Below, piece after piece: positions 8,155 to 18,708 of a stretch of 64,000 nt of DNA (the stretch's first letter is position 1; every line of letters begins with the position of its first letter). Origin of the DNA: Amycolatopsis sp. WAC 01376 (GTDB lineage Bacteria; Actinomycetota; Actinomycetes; Mycobacteriales; Pseudonocardiaceae); the NCBI RefSeq assembly GCF_003947415.1, contig NZ_QHKL01000003.1, positions 186,001 to 250,000 of the forward strand. The letters run 5' to 3'. Under the pieces are notes generated by a model that made no database searches, was not told where the DNA came from, and saw nothing but the letters and a program-made list of their open reading frames with translations. Made by a program: the position numbers and the translations under genes.

Positions 8155-9585
8155 TCAGCGGGCCGGGTTCGAGCTGGATCGCCGCGGCGCCACGGCGGCC
8201 AGCGCGTCGACCATGCCGTGCCCGTAGAAGCCGTTGAACCCCGCGTACCCGGTGCAGTACGCGTCCTGAGAGCCGTCACCGGTCAGGTCGTAGTCGGCGG
8301 GACACGCGATCGGGGTGGCCTGGCCGTTCAGCGTCCGCCTCAGCTGGCGGGCGCTGTGACCGGGGTGTTCCGAAGCGAGCAACGCCGCGACACCGGCGAC
8401 GTGCGGTGCCGCCATCGACGTCCCGCAGAGCGGCGCGTACCCGCCGGGAACGGTCGAAAGCACGCACCGCCCGGCCTCGCCGCCGGGAGCGGTCACATCG
8501 ATCACGCCCAGCCCGTACGAGCTGTAACCGGCCTTGACCCGCTCTTCGCTCACCGACGACACCGTGACGACGTCACGGAGGCCGGCGGGCAGCGCCTGGC
8601 AGCCTTCGCTCTGGGTCCGCGCACCCGAGGGCGGCGAGGGCACCAGCGCGACGGCTTCGTTGGTCGCCGCCGCGACGGTGAGCGTGCCCGCCGAGGTCGC
8701 GTACTCGACGGCGCGGGCCATGACCTCGTTCACCACGCCCCGTTGATCGTCGTGGGCACACGAGAGCGACCACGGATCGACGAAGTAGCTGCTGTTCGTC
8801 ACGGCCATGCCCTGTGAGGCTGCCCACATCAGCCCGCAGACGGCGGCCTCCGGGTCGGCGTACCCGCGATCGTCGATCACCTTCACCGAGGCGATCCGCA
8901 CGCCGGGCGCCACCCCGGTGACACCTTTGCCGTCGTCGGCGGCGGCGATGATCCCCGCGACGTGGGTGCCGTGCACCGACGTCGTCGCGGCCCAGTTCCG
9001 GTCGGGCGCGCCGGTCAGGCAGCCCGCGGACTTGCCGGGATCGAGGGCGCTCGCCAGTTCGGGGTGGGTGGGGTCGACGCCGGAGTCGAGGACGCCGACG
9101 ACGACGTCCCGGCTGCCGGGCTCCCGCTCACGGGCCCTGTCGGCGCCGATCGCGCGCATGTCCCATTGCTCGCCGGTGCGGTCCGCGGAAGGCACCTTCG
9201 CCGGATCCGTCGGTTCGAGTTCGGCGCGCGCGGGCGCCGATCTGGCCGGTGACGTGCCGTTGGCCCGCTGCACGGCCAGCCGTTCCGCCTGCGCGCTGAA
9301 CGCGGCGGCCGGCCGGACCAGCTCGGCGAAGTCCTTGTCGGCCGAGGTCGCCACGGCCACCGCGATCTGCGGGTAGTAGATCGTCGTGCTGCCGCAGCCG
9401 CCGGTGACGGCCGCCCTGGCCTCGGCCTCGGAGGTGCCGCGGTCGAAGGCGATGACGTAACGCAGCGCACGTCCCTGGGGATGACACGATGGCTCCGCCT
9501 CGGCCGTCGCGACAGCGGCGACCGAGCCGCAGAGCACCAAGAAGGCGCACGCGGCCGCTCGCAGGGGCCGCCCCAGCAGGGACAC
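8155..9585 (-). CDS. Secreted S8 subtilisin-like serine peptidase
   Basis: About 476 aa. Seen: signal peptide (MSLLGRPLRAAACAFLVLC..AEA), an inhibitor-I9-like prodomain, then the triad motifs VGVLDSGVDPTHP (Asp), HGTHVAGIIAA (His) and GTSMAAPHVAG (Ser), in the usual order and spacing. The GTG at 9585 follows GGGAGGT but with a short spacer; GTG 9597 in the same frame is the alternative. It is predicted to be exported and self-activated, with no sign of a C-terminal membrane anchor. Convergent with the ABC operon. Confidence 0.88.
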   Translation of the reverse strand: MSLLGRPLRAAACAFLVLCGSVAAVATAEAEPSCHPQGRALRYVIAFDRGTSEAEARAAVTGGCGSTTIYYPQIAVAVATSADKDFAELVRPAAAFSAQAERLAVQRANGTSPARSAPARAELEPTDPAKVPSADRTGEQWDMRAIGADRAREREPGSRDVVVGVLDSGVDPTHPELASALDPGKSAGCLTGAPDRNWAATTSVHGTHVAGIIAAADDGKGVTGVAPGVRIASVKVIDDRGYADPEAAVCGLMWAASQGMAVTNSSYFVDPWSLSCAHDDQRGVVNEVMARAVEYATSAGTLTVAAATNEAVALVPSPPSGARTQSEGCQALPAGLRDVVTVSSVSEERVKAGYSSYGLGVIDVTAPGGEAGRCVLSTVPGGYAPLCGTSMAAPHVAGVAALLASEHPGHSARQLRRTLNGQATPIACPADYDLTGDGSQDAYCTGYAGFNGFYGHGMVDALAAVAPRRSSSNPAR

Positions 9586-10124
9586 CGGACCTCCCACCGG
9601 AGAACATCGGACAACGGGGGTCGCCGCGACCTGGGCCTGCCTGGACGTCGGTACCCCCGAGCGGCACGGTAGCCACCCTCGGCCGGGTCGACAAGCTCTC
9701 CCGCGAAGTTCGCTCGGCCGGTGGTCGCGGCGCGCCCGGGAGCCGGGTCTGTGGCACCGAGTACACCGGAGTGGGGCCGGGGTGTGGGATACTCACGATG
9801 GCCGCTGGCCGACGGGCACACGTGAGAGGTGGCGCTCGCGGTCTCGTGGCCCGGTGGTGTGCTGCACATCCTCCACACGCGTCGCCGCTTGTATGCGGCT
9901 CGACGACGTGGCGGGCGGCCCGATGTCGCGAACGTGGCCAGCGCTCCGCCGAGTAGACCTTCAGCCGTATGCGGCGCCCGGACAACCCCGGCGCGCCGTC
10001 GCGGTGCCGGGCAAGGATTCCCGCTGCTGGTGACCACCACGGCGGAACGAACAGAAAGGGGCCCCTGCGCGGCCGCGTCGAGCCGGTGTGAGCCAGCCGA
10101 CGCGCCCGGGGGCGGAGGAGATAT
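9586..10124 (+). other. Long leader/intergenic region upstream of the RNase E/G gene
   Basis: About 540 bp without a convincing gene; the short frames here are GC-driven. GATACT at 9788-9793 is a possible -10 box, and the remaining 330 bp up to the RNase gene are GC-rich and able to fold. RNase E genes in other bacteria are autoregulated through long 5' untranslated regions, so a regulatory leader is plausible, but no specific structure was proven by eye. Confidence 0.35.
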
Positions 10125-13100
10125 ATGTCGAACGCGGACACACCCGCCGTCACCGGCGGGAATACCGCCACACCCATCGCAGCCCAGCTGGGCGAACTGC
10201 CTCCCCGGATCCGGGTGCACGCGCTGGCGAAGCTGCTGGGATCCAACAGCCGTGAACTGATGGCCAAGCTCGGTGAGCTCGGCGAGACCGTCCGGAGCGC
10301 GCAGTCCAGCGTCACTCGCGATGTGGCCTTCAAGCTCGCCGAAGCCCTTGCCGGCGGAGACGAGCCCGAGGCGGCCCCCGCTGCGGAGGCTCCTGCGGTC
10401 GAGGCACCCGTCGCCGAGACCCCGGCGGCTCCCGAACCCGAGGCGAAGCCCGAGGCCGAGCCGGAGCCCGCTCCGCAGGTGGAGGCCCCTTCGCGGCGTG
10501 TTCCGCCCGCGCTGGCCGCCCCGGTGACCCCGGAGCCGCCGCAGACGACGACCCGGCGATCGAAGGCCGCCGTGCACGTCCCGGTGTTCGCCGCGCCGTC
10601 GCCGGTGTTCCTGCCGCCGGAGCCCGTCTCGGCGAAGCCCGTCCGCAAGCCGGAGCCGGCCTTCACCGAAGAGACGGCTTCCGACGAGGACGAGACGCAG
10701 AACGACCAGGCCGAGGGCCACGGCACCGACGAGGACGGTGACGACGCCAACGGCCGTCGCCGCCGTCGTCGCGGACGTCGTGGCCGTGGCCGCGGCAAGG
10801 GCGGGGACGAGAACTCGGCCGAGTCCGAGAACGAGAACGAGGACGAGCAGCCCGAAGCCCCGCGCGGTCGTCAGCAGCGTGCGAAGGACAAGGAGAAGGC
10901 CGCCGAGGCCGAAGAGGCCGCGGCCGAGAACGCCGAAGAGGCGTCCGCCGACTCCGATTCGGACAACGACGCCGATTCCGACAACGGCAGCAAGCGCCGC
11001 CGTCGCCGTCGCCGTCGCAAGGGCGGGGACGACGACGCCACCGAGGCCACCAGCGACGACCCGCCCAACACGGTCGTCCACGTGCGCCAGGCCAAGGCCG
11101 CCGCCGAGACCGAGCGTCCCGCCAGGGACGAGGTCCGCAGCGTGCGCGGCTCCACCCGGCTCGAGGCCAAGCGCCAGCGCCGCCGGGACGGCCGCGAGGC
11201 GGGCCGGCGTCGCGCGCCGATCCTGTCCGAGGCCGAGTTCCTCGCCCGCCGCGAGTCGGTCGAGCGCACCATGGTCGTCGCCGAGAAGGGCGAGTCCACG
11301 CAGATCGGCGTGCTCGAGGACGGTGTCCTGTGCGAGCACTTCGTGACCTCGTCGGGCACCGGCTCGATCGTCGGGAACGTGTACCTCGGCCGCGTGCAGA
11401 ACGTGCTGCCGTCGATGGAGGCCGCCTTCATCGACATCGGCCGCGGCCGCAACGCCGTGCTCTACGCCGGTGAGGTCGACTGGGACTCCGCCGGTCTCGA
11501 GGGCAAGGCCCGCAAGATCGAGCAGGCGCTCTCCAGCGGCGACTCCGTGCTGGTCCAGGTCACCAAGGACCCGGTCGGGCACAAGGGCGCCCGGCTGACC
11601 ACGCAGATCTCGCTGCCGGGCCGCTTCCTGGTCTACGTGCCCGCGGGCGGTGCCACCGGCATCTCCCGGAAGCTCCCGGAGAACGAGCGCCGCCGCCTGA
11701 AGGACATCCTCAAGCGCATCGTCCCCGAGGACGCCGGTGTGATCATCCGCACCGCTTCCGAGGGCATCGCCGAGGAGGAGCTGGACCGTGACGTCCGCCG
11801 CCTCAAGGCACAGTGGGACGTCATCAAGGAGAAGGCCGAAGCCGGCAACGGCGGCAAGAAGAACAGCGCCCCGGTCATGCTCTACGAAGAGCCGGACCTG
11901 CTGGTCAAGGTCGTGCGTGACCTGTTCACCGAGGACTTCGCCAAGCTGGAGATCCAGGGCGACAAGGCCTGGAACACCATCTACGACTACGTGCAGCACG
12001 TGGCGCCGGATCTGGCCGACCGGGTCAAGCGGTACACGGGCACCGGTTCGGCCTTCGCCGACCACCGGATCGACGAGCAGATCACCAAGGCGCTGGACCG
12101 CAAGGTCTGGCTGCCCTCGGGTGGCTACCTGGTCATCGACCGCACCGAGGCGATGACGGTCATCGACGTCAACACCGGCAAGTTCACCGGATCGGGTGGA
12201 AACCTCGAGGAGACGGTGACCAGGAACAACCTGGAGTCGGCGGAGGAGATCGTCCGCCAGCTCCGGCTCCGGGACATCGGCGGCATCATCGTCATCGACT
12301 TCATCGACATGGTGCTCGAATCGAACCGTGAGCTGGTGCTGCGCCGCCTGACCGAATGCCTCGGCCGCGACCGCACCCGCCACCAGGTCGCCGAGGTCAC
12401 CTCGCTCGGCCTGGTGCAGATGACCCGCAAGAAGATCGGCACCGGCCTGCTCGAGGCGTTCTCGACGCCGTGTGAGCACTGCAAGGGCCGCGGCGTGGTC
12501 GTCTCGACCGAGCCGCAGCGCACCGCCGGCGGTGGCAACGGTCACAGCCACGGCGGCAGTGGCGGCAGCAGCAGTGGCGGTGGCGGTGGCAAGGAGCAGG
12601 GCTCCCGCCGGTCCCGCGGTCGCGGCAAGGGCGAGGACCAGGGGCAGAACGAGCCCGCGGCGGCCAAGACCGAGGCTCCGCAGGCCTCCGGCCAGCGTGA
12701 GTCGGTGGTTTCGGCGGTCCAGGCCGTGGCCAACGCCGCCAAGGCGGCCAAGGGCGAGCACCCGCACGAGGTCACCGAGAACACCGAGGGCGCCGCGCTC
12801 AACGGCCACGCCCCGCAGGCGGCGGAGCAGCCCGCTGAGACGGTGAAGGAAGCTTCGGAGCCCGTTGCCGAGGCGACCGTCGAACAGGCGGCCGAGGCGG
12901 CAGCTGAGCCGGTTTCGGAGCCGGTCGTCGAGCCGCCCGCGACCGAACTCGCCGGTGAACCGGTGACGACTCCGGACGACGAGGCCCCGGCCGCGCGGGA
13001 CGAAGAGATCGCCGTCGTCGGGGAATCGGGCCCTGAGCCCGAAGCTCCCGAGGTTCCGGTGACTCCTGAGAACGTTGTGACACCAGAGGTTTCCGAGTCC

Positions 13101-13208
13101 GAGGTGGACGTTCCGGCCCCGGCCGGTCCCGCCACCACTCGCCGTCGTCCGCGACGGGCGGCCTCGCGGCCGGCCGGTCCGCCGGTCAAGGCGTCGGAAA
13201 AGAGCTAG
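10125..13208 (+). CDS. rne: Ribonuclease E/G
   Basis: A 1027-aa endoribonuclease for mRNA decay and rRNA processing. The first 380 residues are acidic and basic low-complexity (Glu/Ala/Pro runs, [13 protein letters not shown] and [11 protein letters not shown] patches), as in actinobacterial RNase E, where disordered arms flank the core. The core starts near residue 382 ([18 protein letters not shown]) with an S1 domain; DVNTGKF near residue 681 and DFIDM hold catalytic aspartates; CEHCKGRG near 782 is the zinc-link. A second long disordered tail follows. GGAGGAG precedes ATG 10125. It lies upstream of rplU-rpmA, as in other actinobacteria. Confidence 0.95.
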   Translation: MSNADTPAVTGGNTATPIAAQLGELPPRIRVHALAKLLGSNSRELMAKLGELGETVRSAQSSVTRDVAFKLAEALAGGDEPEAAPAAEAPAVEAPVAETPAAPEPEAKPEAEPEPAPQVEAPSRRVPPALAAPVTPEPPQTTTRRSKAAVHVPVFAAPSPVFLPPEPVSAKPVRKPEPAFTEETASDEDETQNDQAEGHGTDEDGDDANGRRRRRRGRRGRGRGKGGDENSAESENENEDEQPEAPRGRQQRAKDKEKAAEAEEAAAENAEEASADSDSDNDADSDNGSKRRRRRRRRKGGDDDATEATSDDPPNTVVHVRQAKAAAETERPARDEVRSVRGSTRLEAKRQRRRDGREAGRRRAPILSEAEFLARRESVERTMVVAEKGESTQIGVLEDGVLCEHFVTSSGTGSIVGNVYLGRVQNVLPSMEAAFIDIGRGRNAVLYAGEVDWDSAGLEGKARKIEQALSSGDSVLVQVTKDPVGHKGARLTTQISLPGRFLVYVPAGGATGISRKLPENERRRLKDILKRIVPEDAGVIIRTASEGIAEEELDRDVRRLKAQWDVIKEKAEAGNGGKKNSAPVMLYEEPDLLVKVVRDLFTEDFAKLEIQGDKAWNTIYDYVQHVAPDLADRVKRYTGTGSAFADHRIDEQITKALDRKVWLPSGGYLVIDRTEAMTVIDVNTGKFTGSGGNLEETVTRNNLESAEEIVRQLRLRDIGGIIVIDFIDMVLESNRELVLRRLTECLGRDRTRHQVAEVTSLGLVQMTRKKIGTGLLEAFSTPCEHCKGRGVVVSTEPQRTAGGGNGHSHGGSGGSSSGGGGGKEQGSRRSRGRGKGEDQGQNEPAAAKTEAPQASGQRESVVSAVQAVANAAKAAKGEHPHEVTENTEGAALNGHAPQAAEQPAETVKEASEPVAEATVEQAAEAAAEPVSEPVVEPPATELAGEPVTTPDDEAPAARDEEIAVVGESGPEPEAPEVPVTPENVVTPEVSESEVDVPAPAGPATTRRRPRRAASRPAGPPVKASEKS

Positions 13209-13218
13209 TGAACACCTA

Positions 13219-13252
13219 GGGGCACCCCGGTGTGATCGCACCGGGGAGCCCC
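13219..13252 (+). terminator. Stem-loop after rne
   Basis: Arms 13219-13232 (GGGGCACCCCGGTG) and 13239-13252 pair over 14 bp with one mismatch around a 6-nt loop. It starts 10 bp after the rne stop and has no T-run. It probably ends or attenuates rne transcripts before rplU, which then has its own 125-bp leader. Confidence 0.6.
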
Positions 13253-13377
13253 ACGTAACCTGTAGAACGGCCCGCCACCTAGAGCGGGCACCTTGCGCAG
13301 CATCTGGACCACCGAGACTTTCCTGGTGGGCCGATCACGCAAGCCCCCACCCGTTGTCGAGTAAGCAGGAGACTTCC

Positions 13378-13692
13378 GTGTCGGCGTACGCGATCGTCAA
13401 GACTGGCGGCAAGCAGTACAAGGTGGCCGTCGGCGACGTCGTCGAGGTCGAGAAGCTCGAAGGCGAGCCGGGTACCGAGCACACCTTCCCCGCAGTCCTT
13501 TTTGTGGACGGTGGCGACGTCACCACGGACGCCGATGCACTGGCGAAGGTCTCGGTCACCGGCAAGGTCGTCGAGCAGACCAAGGGTCCGAAGATCCGGA
13601 TCCACAAGTTCAAGAACAAGACCGGCTACCACAAGCGCCAGGGTCACCGGCAGAAGCTGACCCGCGTCGAGGTCACCGGCATCTCCAAGTAG
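13378..13692 (+). CDS. rplU: 50S ribosomal protein L21
   Basis: 104 aa, full length for L21. Seen: the N-terminal [14 protein letters not shown] signature, and the C-terminal [18 protein letters not shown] match to the family. It binds 23S rRNA domain II. GTG 13378 is chosen because AGGAG lies at 13368-13372 and the protein then aligns with the family; the frame's earlier TTG is not needed. L27 follows 38 bp later in the usual rplU-rpmA pair. Confidence 0.97.
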   Translation: MSAYAIVKTGGKQYKVAVGDVVEVEKLEGEPGTEHTFPAVLFVDGGDVTTDADALAKVSVTGKVVEQTKGPKIRIHKFKNKTGYHKRQGHRQKLTRVEVTGISK

Positions 13693-13730
13693 GACTTTCT
13701 CCGGATCTTCGTCAGAAAGAGGACTGAGCC

Positions 13731-13988
13731 ATGGCTCACAAGAAGGGTGCGTCCAGCTCCCGCAACGGTCGCGATTCGAACGCGCAGCGACTGGGCGTCA
13801 AGCGTTTCGGTGGTCAGGAAGTCAACGCGGGCGAGATCTTGATCCGCCAGCGTGGCACCAAGTTCCACCCCGGCGTGAACGTCGGACGTGGCGGCGACGA
13901 CACGCTGTTCGCCCTGGCCGCCGGTGCGGTCCAGTTCGGCGAGAAGCGTGGCCGCAAGACGGTCAACATCGTGCCGTCCGAAGCCTGA
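13731..13988 (+). CDS. rpmA: 50S ribosomal protein L27
   Basis: 85 aa, complete. Seen: [19 protein letters not shown] at the N-terminus, whose end reaches the peptidyl transferase centre, and [20 protein letters not shown] in the middle. No N-terminal cleavage extension of the Firmicutes type is present. AGAAAGAGG precedes the ATG. A strong terminator follows at 14015. Confidence 0.97.
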   Translation: MAHKKGASSSRNGRDSNAQRLGVKRFGGQEVNAGEILIRQRGTKFHPGVNVGRGGDDTLFALAAGAVQFGEKRGRKTVNIVPSEA

Positions 13989-14014
13989 GTTTCGGCTTCA
14001 AGCTAGACCTCTGA

Positions 14015-14059
14015 CGAGGGGTGGGCCGGAATATCCGGGCCCACCCCTCGTTTGTTTTG
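14015..14059 (+). terminator. Rho-independent terminator after rpmA
   Basis: Arms 14015-14027 (CGAGGGGTGGGCC) and 14038-14050 are perfect complements around a 10-nt loop, followed by TTTGTTTTG. It separates rplU-rpmA from obg, whose ATG is 38 bp beyond the T-run, so obg expression must rely on readthrough or on a promoter overlapping this site. Confidence 0.85.
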
Positions 14060-14096
14060 TGTATCCCTTTTTTTCGCGAGTGAATAGAGGCAAGTC

Positions 14097-15554
14097 ATGG
14101 CGTCCCGGTTCGTGGACCGTGCGGTGATCCATCTGGCCGCCGGTGACGGTGGGAACGGCTGCGCCTCGGTGCACCGCGAAAAGTTCAAACCCCTCGGCGG
14201 CCCGGACGGCGGCAACGGCGGCAACGGCGGCGACGTCCTGCTGATCGTCGACCCGAACGTCCACACGCTGCTCGACTTCCACTTCCGTCCGCACGCCCGC
14301 GCCGGCAACGGCAAGCTGGGCCAGGGCGGCAACCGCGCCGGTGCGGCGGGGGAGACGCTGGAGATGCGGGTCCCGTCCGGCACCGTCGTGATGACGGAGG
14401 ACGGCGAGATCCTGGCCGACCTGGTCGGCCCCGGCACCACCTTCGTCGCCGCGCAAGGCGGCCGTGGCGGACTCGGGAACGCGGCGCTGGCCTCCAAGGC
14501 CCGCCGGGCGCCCGGGTTCGCGCTGCTCGGCGAGCCGGGGCAGGCTCGCGACCTCGTCCTGGAGCTGCGTTCGGTCGCCGACGTCGGCCTGCTCGGCTTC
14601 CCGTCCGCGGGCAAATCGTCGCTGATCTCGGTGCTGTCCGCGGCCAAGCCGAAGATCGCCGACTACCCGTTCACCACCCTGGTGCCGAACTTGGGCGTGA
14701 TCACCGCCGGGTCGACCGTGTTCACCATGGCCGACGTGCCGGGCCTGATCCCCGGCGCGAGCGAGGGCAAGGGCCTCGGCCTCGACTTCCTGCGCCATAT
14801 CGAACGCTGCGCGGTGCTGGTGCACGTCATCGACTGCGCGACTTTGGAGCCCGGACGCGACCCACTGTCCGATATGGACGCTCTCGAAGAGGAACTCGCC
14901 CGCTACACCCCGAGTCTCGGCGGCGACCTCGCCGACCGGCCCCGCGTGGTGGTGCTCAACAAGATCGACGTCCCGGAGGCCGCCGAACTCGCGGAGTTCG
15001 TGCGCCCCGACCTGGAAGCCCGCGGGCTCAGTGTGTTCGAGATCTCCACGGCGACGAGGCAGGGACTCAAGGAACTGACCTACGCGCTCGCCGCCGTGGT
15101 CGAGAAGTACCGCGCCGACCAGCCCGCCCCGGAGCCGGCGAAGGTCGTGCTGCGCCCGATGGCTGTCGACGACGCGGGCTTCACCGTCGAGCACGACCCG
15201 GAGGAGGAAGGCGCCTTCATCGTCCGGGGTGTCCGTCCCGAGCGGTGGATCCGCCAGACGAGCTTCGGCAACGACGAGGCCGTCGGCTACCTTGCGGACC
15301 GGTTGCAGCGGCTCGGCGTCGAGGAGGCGCTGGCTCGCAAGGGCGCCGTACCGGGGAGCCCGGTCACCATCGGCGACGTCCAGTTCGAGTGGGAGCCGTC
15401 GACCCCGGCGGGCGTCGCGGTGCACCTTTCGGGCCGCGGCACGGACGTGCGGCTGGAGAACACCGACCGGATCGGTGCCGCCGAGCGCAAGGAAGCCCGC
15501 CGGATCCGTCGTGACGGCCCGGACGGTGTCGAAGACGAGATGGACGACGAGTGA
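14097..15554 (+). CDS. obg: GTPase Obg/CgtA
   Basis: 485 aa. Seen: the glycine-rich Obg fold (residues 1-158, e.g. [14 protein letters not shown]), the GTPase domain with P-loop [18 protein letters not shown] (G3) and NKIDVPEA (G4), and a C-terminal OCT domain (about 340-420). The acidic tail is usual in actinobacteria. It acts in 50S ribosome maturation and stress control. The start follows GAGG. Its stop overlaps proB (GTGA). Confidence 0.96.
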   Translation: MASRFVDRAVIHLAAGDGGNGCASVHREKFKPLGGPDGGNGGNGGDVLLIVDPNVHTLLDFHFRPHARAGNGKLGQGGNRAGAAGETLEMRVPSGTVVMTEDGEILADLVGPGTTFVAAQGGRGGLGNAALASKARRAPGFALLGEPGQARDLVLELRSVADVGLLGFPSAGKSSLISVLSAAKPKIADYPFTTLVPNLGVITAGSTVFTMADVPGLIPGASEGKGLGLDFLRHIERCAVLVHVIDCATLEPGRDPLSDMDALEEELARYTPSLGGDLADRPRVVVLNKIDVPEAAELAEFVRPDLEARGLSVFEISTATRQGLKELTYALAAVVEKYRADQPAPEPAKVVLRPMAVDDAGFTVEHDPEEEGAFIVRGVRPERWIRQTSFGNDEAVGYLADRLQRLGVEEALARKGAVPGSPVTIGDVQFEWEPSTPAGVAVHLSGRGTDVRLENTDRIGAAERKEARRIRRDGPDGVEDEMDDE

Positions 15555-16660
15555 GCTCGACCCGTGGTGCGATCGCCGACGCGAAGCGGGTGGTCGTCAA
15601 AGTCGGTTCCTCCGCGCTGACCACCGCCGGCGACGGTCTCGACGTCGCCAGGCTGGACGCGCTGGTCGACGCGATCGCCGACCGGGTGTCCCGCGGCACG
15701 CAGATCGTGCTGGTGTCTTCGGGAGCGATCGGCGCGGGACTCGCGCCGCTCGCGCTCGGAAAACGACCGCGTGACCTCGCCACCCAGCAGGCCGCGGCCA
15801 GCGTCGGCCAGCTCGCGCTGGCCCATGCCTACGCCGAGTCGTTCGGCCGGTTTTCCCTGACCGTCGGCCAGGTCCTGCTGACCTCGGACGACGTCGTGCG
15901 CCGTGCGCACTACCGCAACGCGCAGAACACGTTCACCCGGCTGCTGGCCCTCGGCGCGGTGCCCGTGGTCAACGAGAACGACACCGTGGCCACCGAAGAG
16001 ATCCGCTTCGGCGACAACGACCGGCTGGCCGCGCTGGTGGCCCACCTCATCGGCGCCGACGCCCTGGTCCTCTTGTCCGATGTGGACGGTCTGTACGACG
16101 GGGATCCGCGTGACGGCGCGACTCGTAAGATCGCCGAGGTCGCCGGAGACTCCGATGTGGACGGCATCACCGTCGGCATGTCGAGCTCCGGGCTCGGTAC
16201 CGGAGGAATGGTCTCGAAGCTCGCCGCGGCCCGCACCGCCGCCGGCGCCGGCATCCCGGTCCTGCTCGCCGCCGCTTCCGAGGCCGCGCGAGCCCTCACG
16301 ACCGCCGAGGTCGGCACGGCGTTCGCCGCCGCGGACTCCCGGCTGTCGGCCCGCCGGTTCTGGCTGGGCTACGCCGCGGGCGCGTCCGGGAAACTGCATC
16401 TCGACGACGGCGCGGTCGCGGCCGTCGTCCGTCGTCGCCGCTCCCTGCTCGCCGCCGGGATCACCGGCGTCGACGGCGACTTCCAGGCGGGCGACGTCGT
16501 CGACCTGGTCGACACCCGGCAGCGGACCGTGGCGCGCGGCGTCGTGGCTTTCGACGCGGGCGAACTGCCCGACCTCATCGGCCGCTCCAGCCACGACCTC
16601 CCCGCCGAACAGCGACGCGAGGTCGTCCACGCGGACGACCTCGTCCCCCTTCGTCGCTAG
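15551..16660 (+). CDS. proB: Glutamate 5-kinase
   Basis: 369 aa; phosphorylates L-glutamate in the first step of proline synthesis. Seen: amino-acid-kinase start [13 protein letters not shown], catalytic loop [31 protein letters not shown], and a C-terminal PUA domain (about residues 280-365). GTG 15551 overlaps the obg stop by 4 bp. The expected next gene, proA, is not here: a TetR/monooxygenase block follows instead. Confidence 0.96.
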   Translation: MSSTRGAIADAKRVVVKVGSSALTTAGDGLDVARLDALVDAIADRVSRGTQIVLVSSGAIGAGLAPLALGKRPRDLATQQAAASVGQLALAHAYAESFGRFSLTVGQVLLTSDDVVRRAHYRNAQNTFTRLLALGAVPVVNENDTVATEEIRFGDNDRLAALVAHLIGADALVLLSDVDGLYDGDPRDGATRKIAEVAGDSDVDGITVGMSSSGLGTGGMVSKLAAARTAAGAGIPVLLAAASEAARALTTAEVGTAFAAADSRLSARRFWLGYAAGASGKLHLDDGAVAAVVRRRRSLLAAGITGVDGDFQAGDVVDLVDTRQRTVARGVVAFDAGELPDLIGRSSHDLPAEQRREVVHADDLVPLRR

Positions 16661-16685
16661 GGCACCAGGCCCCACCGAAAGGCTC

Positions 16686-16717
16686 AAGCGAATAGCAGGG
16701 GGCCTTTACTATCGCTT
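16686..16717. terminator. Weak stem-loop between proB and the TetR gene
   Basis: AAGCGAATAG at 16686-16695 pairs with CTATCGCTT at 16709-16717 with one unpaired base, across a 13-nt loop. It overlaps the TetR stop codon. Position between convergent genes suggests a terminator, but the stem is short. Confidence 0.35.
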
Positions 16718-17344
16718 CCCCGGATCGGCGAGGTGGCCGACGAGCCGTGCCAGCTGTTCGCCGTACGCCTCGGCGAACTCGGCCGAGTCGGGCTCCTGAC
16801 CCGAGACGGCTCTCACGATCCGGGGCAGGGCCAGCGCGGCGCTGGACGCGGCCATGAAGATCACCAGCAGGAACGCCGGATCGAGGTCGGCGGGAAAGTC
16901 GCCCGCGGCCTGGCGGGCCCGGACGTACTCGACCTGCCGCCGGAGGAATTCGCGCTGGTCTTCGACTCCGATCGCGCCCGGGGCGCCATCGGTCAGGTTC
17001 TCCCAGAGGAACAGTTTGGCGAGATCGTGGTCCCGGACCCCTGACTGCACGAAGAACCGGACCACTTCGGCGAACGGCCTGTCGTGGTCGGCGACCGCGG
17101 CGTAGCCGTCGTACATCGTCGCGGTCAGCGCGTTGTACAGCCCTTCCTTGCCGCCGAAGTAGTACGAGATCAGCTGCTTGTTCACGCCCGCCTTCGCGGC
17201 GATCTCGCTGACTCGTGCCGCGGCGTAACCCTTCGCGCCGAACTCGGCCTTCGCCGCCTCCAGGAGCTGCGTCTTGGTGCGCTCGGGGTCGCGCTGGCGT
17301 TCGACGGGGGCGCGGCGTGGGCTGCGCGGGGCGGCTTCGGACAT
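16709..17344 (-). CDS. TetR/AcrR family transcriptional regulator
   Basis: 211 aa. Seen: an N-terminal helix-turn-helix (residues 20-70; LLEAAKAEFGAKGYAAARVSEIA, then GVNKQLISYYFGGKEGLYNAL), the family signature. The rest is an all-helical ligand/dimer domain. It is divergent from a FAD monooxygenase 89 bp away, so repression of that gene and of itself is the simplest model. A possible operator lies at 17370-17385. The ligand is unknown. Confidence 0.9.
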   Translation of the reverse strand: MSEAAPRSPRRAPVERQRDPERTKTQLLEAAKAEFGAKGYAAARVSEIAAKAGVNKQLISYYFGGKEGLYNALTATMYDGYAAVADHDRPFAEVVRFFVQSGVRDHDLAKLFLWENLTDGAPGAIGVEDQREFLRRQVEYVRARQAAGDFPADLDPAFLLVIFMAASSAALALPRIVRAVSGQEPDSAEFAEAYGEQLARLVGHLADPGKR

Positions 17345-17369
17345 GGGATCACCTTAGCCGCTGACTCTT

Positions 17370-17410
17370 TCAAACGTATGGTTGACTTAATTATCCACAC
17401 GGTTGATAGT
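17370..17410 (+). promoter_or_regulatory. Monooxygenase promoter with overlapping candidate TetR operator
   Basis: TTGACT at 17382-17387 and GATAGT at 17405-17410 have a 17-bp spacer, a good sigma-A-type promoter for the monooxygenase. TCAAACGTATGGTTGA at 17370-17385 is an imperfect dyad (5 of 6 bases in each half) overlapping the -35 box, a likely TetR site. GGTTGA recurs at 17401. Confidence 0.55.
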
Positions 17411-17433
17411 GGACGGCGGAGAGAGGAGAACCC

Positions 17434-18708
17434 ATGACCACGAGAATCGCGATCATCGGCGGCGGAACGGGCGGGCTCTGCCTGGCGCACGGGCTGCGCA
17501 AGGCGGGAATCGACGTGTCCGTCCACGAGCGCAGCCGCACCCGGACCGAACGCCTGCAGGGCTATCGCGTGCACATCAACCCGCACGGCTCGGCCGCACT
17601 GCACGAATGCCTGCCGCCCGAACTCTGGGAACGGTTCTTGGCCACCGTCGGTACCACGAGCGGTCCGTTCACCTTCGTGACCGAGCGGTTGCGGGAGCTG
17701 ATGGTGATCGACAGCGAACTCACGTCGAGCCCCGATCCCGCGTCGAACCACCACTCGGTCAGCCGGATCAGCCTGCACCAGGTGCTGTCCGACGGGCTCG
17801 ACGGAGTTCTGCACCACGGCAAGGAGTTCGTCGGCTACCGCCGCGAGGGCGAAGCGGTCGTCTGCGAGTTCGCCGACGGCAGCACGGTCGAGGCCGACCT
17901 GGTCGTCGGCGCCGACGGGGCCAACTCCCGGGTTCGCGGACAGCTCCTGCCCGAAGCCGGCCGAGTGGACACCGGGATCGTCGCGATCGCGGGCAAGCAT
18001 CCACTGAACGACGAGACCCGCAAGCGTTTGCCTTCCCGGCTCACCGACGGCCCGAGCATGGTGATGCCGCGAACCGGCGCGGGACTGTTCAGTGCGCCGC
18101 ACGAGCTGACCGACGCTTCGTCGGTCAACGACGAGACCGCCGGCCACGACCCCGTCCTGTTCGACAACACCTCGAGCTACATCATGTGGGCGTTCGCGGC
18201 GGACAGCCGGCGCTATCCGGAGAACTTGTCCTCATTGGACGGTGAAGCGCTGCGGGCCTTGGTGCTGGACCTGATCGACGGCTGGGACCATGCGTTGAAG
18301 GAACTGGTCGCCGGCTCGCCCGGAGGGACCGTGTCCCGGCTGCCGATCTTCACCTCGAAGCCCGTCGAGCCATGGCCGACGAGCAACGTCACCCTGCTCG
18401 GCGACGCGATCCACAGCATGACCCCGTTCCGCGGCATCGGCGCGAACACCGCGCTCCGGGACGCGCAACTGTTGTGCCGCAACCTCATCGAAGCGCGGAA
18501 GACCGGCACGCTGCTTCCCGCGATCGCCGACTACGAGCGGCGAATGCGGGACTACGGCTTCGCGGCGGTGCGCGACTCGGAACGCAGCGCCCGTCAGTTC
18601 GTTTCGGAGAACCGGGCGGGTCGCACGATGGCGCGAGGGATGTTCCGCTTCTTCCAGGCGGTGCCTCCGTTGAAGCGCAAGGTCTTCAGCGACCACGGCG
18701 ACTCATAG
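17434..18708 (+). CDS. FAD-dependent monooxygenase
   Basis: 424 aa of the PHBH/UbiH-type flavin hydroxylase family. Seen: N-terminal Rossmann motif IAIIGGGTGGLCLAHGL with the dinucleotide-binding glutamate in VHER, middle motif VVGADGANSRVR (DG motif), and GDAIHSMTPFRGIGANTAL (GD motif). It should hydroxylate a small, perhaps aromatic or drug-like, substrate with NAD(P)H and oxygen; similar proteins inactivate antibiotics, but nothing here fixes the substrate. GAGAGGAG precedes the ATG. Its stop overlaps the end of argS by 6 bp. Confidence 0.88.
   Translation: MTTRIAIIGGGTGGLCLAHGLRKAGIDVSVHERSRTRTERLQGYRVHINPHGSAALHECLPPELWERFLATVGTTSGPFTFVTERLRELMVIDSELTSSPDPASNHHSVSRISLHQVLSDGLDGVLHHGKEFVGYRREGEAVVCEFADGSTVEADLVVGADGANSRVRGQLLPEAGRVDTGIVAIAGKHPLNDETRKRLPSRLTDGPSMVMPRTGAGLFSAPHELTDASSVNDETAGHDPVLFDNTSSYIMWAFAADSRRYPENLSSLDGEALRALVLDLIDGWDHALKELVAGSPGGTVSRLPIFTSKPVEPWPTSNVTLLGDAIHSMTPFRGIGANTALRDAQLLCRNLIEARKTGTLLPAIADYERRMRDYGFAAVRDSERSARQFVSENRAGRTMARGMFRFFQAVPPLKRKVFSDHGDS

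Noticed and set aside
9015-13241. A 1408-codon open frame on the minus strand across the RNase E/G gene
   Set aside because: It is antisense to a clear rne gene; high GC content makes long empty frames on the opposite strand, and its translation is Gly/Arg/Leu low-complexity with no domain.
17391-17399. TTATCCACA, a DnaA-box match in the monooxygenase promoter
   Set aside because: A single copy inside a promoter spacer; one 9-mer is not enough to claim DnaA control.
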